Below, one piece after another: positions 62,122 to 64,000 of a DNA stretch of 64,000 nt. The stretch's first letter is position 1. Each line of letters opens with the position of its first letter. A program made the position numbers and the translations under genes. This DNA comes from Ciceribacter thiooxidans. Its GTDB lineage: Bacteria; Pseudomonadota; Alphaproteobacteria; Rhizobiales; Rhizobiaceae. The DNA is taken from NCBI RefSeq assembly GCF_014126615.1, contig NZ_CP059896.1, forward strand, positions 1,374,501 through 1,438,500, written 5' to 3'. The notes beneath the pieces were generated by a model that was not told the DNA's origin, made no database searches, and worked only from the letters and a program-made list of their open reading frames with translations.

Positions 62122-62135
62122 TTGATTTAAATCAA
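62122..62135. promoter_or_regulatory. Perfect FNR/anaerobox between hemerythrin gene and ccoN
   Basis: TTGAT-TTAA-ATCAA, an exact consensus palindrome. It lies 106 bp before the ccoN ATG and 84 bp before the hemerythrin start. FnrN/FixK activation of ccoN (fixN) is established in rhizobia; control of the hemerythrin is inferred. Confidence 0.9.
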
Positions 62136-62241
62136 GGTGCCTTGAGGCACTCGATGTCAATTCTGCACACAGCGCAGGAGGATTCTCCGCCCTATCGGGG
62201 TCCTTCTGCGGTTGATCAGCAAGCCGTTGGGGGTTCCAACA

Positions 62242-63870
62242 ATGAATTACACACTAGAAACTATGGTGATGGCGGTCCTCGCCTTCGCTGCGCTGCTCGG
62301 GGTGGCTTTCGCCCAGGACAGCCTGTTCGCTGTCCACATGACGGTCGCCTTTATCGTGCTGCTCGGCGGTACGGTCGTCATGCTGCGCCAGATGAAGTTC
62401 GCGCCTGCGAACGCAAAGTCGGCTGCGCAGGTAAAATCCGAATATTTCGATGAGGTCGTGAAATACGGCGTCATCGCGACCGTCTTCTGGGGCGTCGTCG
62501 GCTTTCTCGTCGGCGTCGTCGTCGCCCTGCAGCTCGCATTTCCGGACCTGAACATTGAACCTTGGTTCAATTTCGGCCGCATGCGTCCGCTGCATACGTC
62601 GGCGGTCATCTTCGCCTTCGGCGGCAACGCTCTGATCGCAAGCTCCTTCTATGTCGTCCAGCGCACCTCGCGCCAGCGTCTCTTCGGCGGCTCGCTCGGC
62701 TGGTTCGTGTTCTGGGGGTACCAGCTCTTCATCGTGATGGCCGCGACCGGCTATCTGCTCGGAATCACCGAGGGGCGTGAATACGCAGAACCGGAATGGT
62801 ACGTCGACCTCTGGCTCACCGTCGTCTGGGTTGCCTATCTGCTGGCATTCCTCGGCACGATCATGACCCGCAAGGAATCGCACATCTACGTCGCGAACTG
62901 GTTCTACCTTTCGTTCATCGTCACGATCGCGATGTTGCACATCGTCAACAACCTCTCGGTTCCGGTCTCCTTCCTCGGGGTCAAGAGCTACTCGGCCTTC
63001 TCTGGTGTTCAGGATGCGCTGACGCAGTGGTGGTACGGCCATAACGCGGTCGGCTTCTTCCTGACCGCCGGCTTCCTCGGCATGATGTACTACTTCGTTC
63101 CGAAGCAGGCCGGTCGCCCGGTCTATTCGTACCGCCTGTCGATCATCCACTTCTGGGCTCTGATCTTCCTCTACATCTGGGCCGGCCCGCACCACCTGCA
63201 CTACACGGCCCTGCCGGACTGGGCGCAGACACTCGGCATGGTGTTCTCGATCATGCTGTGGATGCCCTCCTGGGGCGGCATGATCAACGGTCTGATGACG
63301 CTCTCGGGCGCCTGGGACAAGATCCGTACCGACCCGATCATCCGCATGATGGTCATCGCCGTCGCCTTCTACGGCATGTCGACCTTCGAAGGTCCGATGA
63401 TGTCGATCAAGGCAGTCAACTCGCTCAGCCACTATACCGACTGGACCATCGGTCACGTTCACTCGGGCGCTCTCGGCTGGGTCGGCATGATCTCCTTCGG
63501 CATGGTCTATTACCTGACGCCGAAGCTGTGGAACCGCAACCGCCTGTACTCGCTGCGGCTCGTCAACTGGCACTTCTGGCTGGCCACGCTCGGCATCGTT
63601 CTCTATGCCGCCGTTATGTGGGTTGCCGGTATCCAGCAGGGCCTGATGTGGCGCGAATATGACGCACAGGGCTTCCTGGTCTACTCGTTCGCCGAGTCGG
63701 TCGCCGCCATGTTCCCCTACTACGTCCTGCGTGCCGTCGGCGGTGCGATGTACCTCACCGGCGGTATCATCATGGCCTACAACGTCCTGATGACCATCCG
63801 CGGTTACGAAAGGCAGGAAGCACCGATCCCCGGTTCGGTCGTCCCCGCCGCCGTCCAGCCGGCTGAATAA
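62242..63870 (+). CDS. ccoN: Cytochrome cbb3 oxidase subunit I (CcoN/FixN)
   Basis: 542-residue, twelve-helix catalytic subunit of the high-affinity cbb3 oxidase. Haem and CuB histidines appear in [46 protein letters not shown] and [16 protein letters not shown] 62242 ([12 protein letters not shown]) has GGGGG 8-10 nt upstream; the TTG/ATT region at 62212 adds ten unlikely residues. First gene of ccoNO, under the FNR box. Confidence 0.97.
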   Translation: MNYTLETMVMAVLAFAALLGVAFAQDSLFAVHMTVAFIVLLGGTVVMLRQMKFAPANAKSAAQVKSEYFDEVVKYGVIATVFWGVVGFLVGVVVALQLAFPDLNIEPWFNFGRMRPLHTSAVIFAFGGNALIASSFYVVQRTSRQRLFGGSLGWFVFWGYQLFIVMAATGYLLGITEGREYAEPEWYVDLWLTVVWVAYLLAFLGTIMTRKESHIYVANWFYLSFIVTIAMLHIVNNLSVPVSFLGVKSYSAFSGVQDALTQWWYGHNAVGFFLTAGFLGMMYYFVPKQAGRPVYSYRLSIIHFWALIFLYIWAGPHHLHYTALPDWAQTLGMVFSIMLWMPSWGGMINGLMTLSGAWDKIRTDPIIRMMVIAVAFYGMSTFEGPMMSIKAVNSLSHYTDWTIGHVHSGALGWVGMISFGMVYYLTPKLWNRNRLYSLRLVNWHFWLATLGIVLYAAVMWVAGIQQGLMWREYDAQGFLVYSFAESVAAMFPYYVLRAVGGAMYLTGGIIMAYNVLMTIRGYERQEAPIPGSVVPAAVQPAE

Positions 63871-63884
63871 GAAGGAAGGCTCTC

Positions 63885-64000
63885 ATGTCCATTCTTGATA
63901 AACACCAAATCCTCGAGAAGAACGCGAGCCTTCTCCTTGTCGGATCGCTGCTGGTCGTGACCGTCGGGGGTATCGTCGAAATCGTTCCGCTCTTCTACCT
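63885..64000 (+). CDS. ccoO: Cytochrome cbb3 oxidase subunit II (CcoO/FixO), 5' part
   Basis: Starts at ATG 63885, 14 bp after ccoN, with AAGGAAGG as ribosome-binding site. The visible residues [20 protein letters not shown], then [19 protein letters not shown], are the N-terminal anchor helix typical of CcoO. The gene runs off the window. Confidence 0.93.
   Translation, partial: MSILDKHQILEKNASLLLVGSLLVVTVGGIVEIVPLFY

Overview
The window is high-GC chromosomal DNA from an alphaproteobacterium, most likely a member of the Rhizobiaceae (Rhizobium/Sinorhizobium/Shinella-like). The evidence is the suf operon with two cysteine desulfurases, the acpXL-lpxXL very-long-chain fatty acid cluster, an FnrN-type regulator next to hemN, a ccoN cytochrome oxidase operon, ATP12, and putative Irr/RirA-type iron operators. 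The species is not assigned.

Layout. 1-5.2 kb holds housekeeping genes: the end of an AsmA-like protein, tyrS, anmK, a membrane diguanylate cyclase and an alpha/beta hydrolase. 5.2-12.5 kb is the suf Fe-S assembly operon (nifS-like, sufB, sufC, sufD, sufS, DUF59 sufT-like, sufA) behind an iron-control region. 12.6-15.1 kb has an Lrp/LysE pair, a second LysE exporter and small orphan genes. 15.2-19.9 kb is gcvT-gcvH-gcvP behind a tandem glycine riboswitch. 20.1-26 kb has a copper-type pair (DUF2946-like and PCuAC), a HemG-like flavodoxin, crcB, an RluC-type pseudouridine synthase, a HAD phosphatase, atp12 and a lipoprotein. 26-52 kb is a large cobalamin biosynthesis locus that starts with a cobalamin riboswitch (cobU, cobW, cobN, GFA, cobO; then cbiX, cobH, cobL, cobI, cbiG-cobJ, cobM; then cobK and cbiD divergent from cobA-cobB-cobC-cobD), with unrelated small genes between its parts. 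52.1-55 kb holds an L,D-transpeptidase, fnrN and hemN. 55-60.5 kb is the lipid A 27-OH-C28 acyl cluster (acpXL, fabZ-like, fabF2, fabF1, adh, lpxXL). 60.6-64 kb has a frameshifted PAS protein, a hemerythrin, and ccoN with the start of ccoO.

How it fits together. The window is rich in metal and oxygen physiology: Fe-S assembly, haem and corrin synthesis, FNR control and a high-affinity oxidase. Two FNR boxes link fnrN/hemN and hemerythrin/ccoN. Fe-S assembly shows candidate Irr and RirA sites, plus a recurring hairpin just upstream of sufB, sufC and sufA.

Most unusual points: (1) two families of palindromic repeats occupy gaps in the cob locus and also lie inside cobN (twice) and cbiG-cobJ; the first cobN copy coincides with a frameshift. 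(2) The cob locus mixes early-cobalt genes (cbiX, cbiG, cbiD) with late-cobalt cobN/cobW, and no cobG or cobF is present here. (3) suf leader hairpins have different stems but the same loop. (4) FabF2 lacks the catalytic Cys, as chain-length factors do. Both frameshifts in the window are equivalent to loss of one base, so sequencing error must be excluded first.
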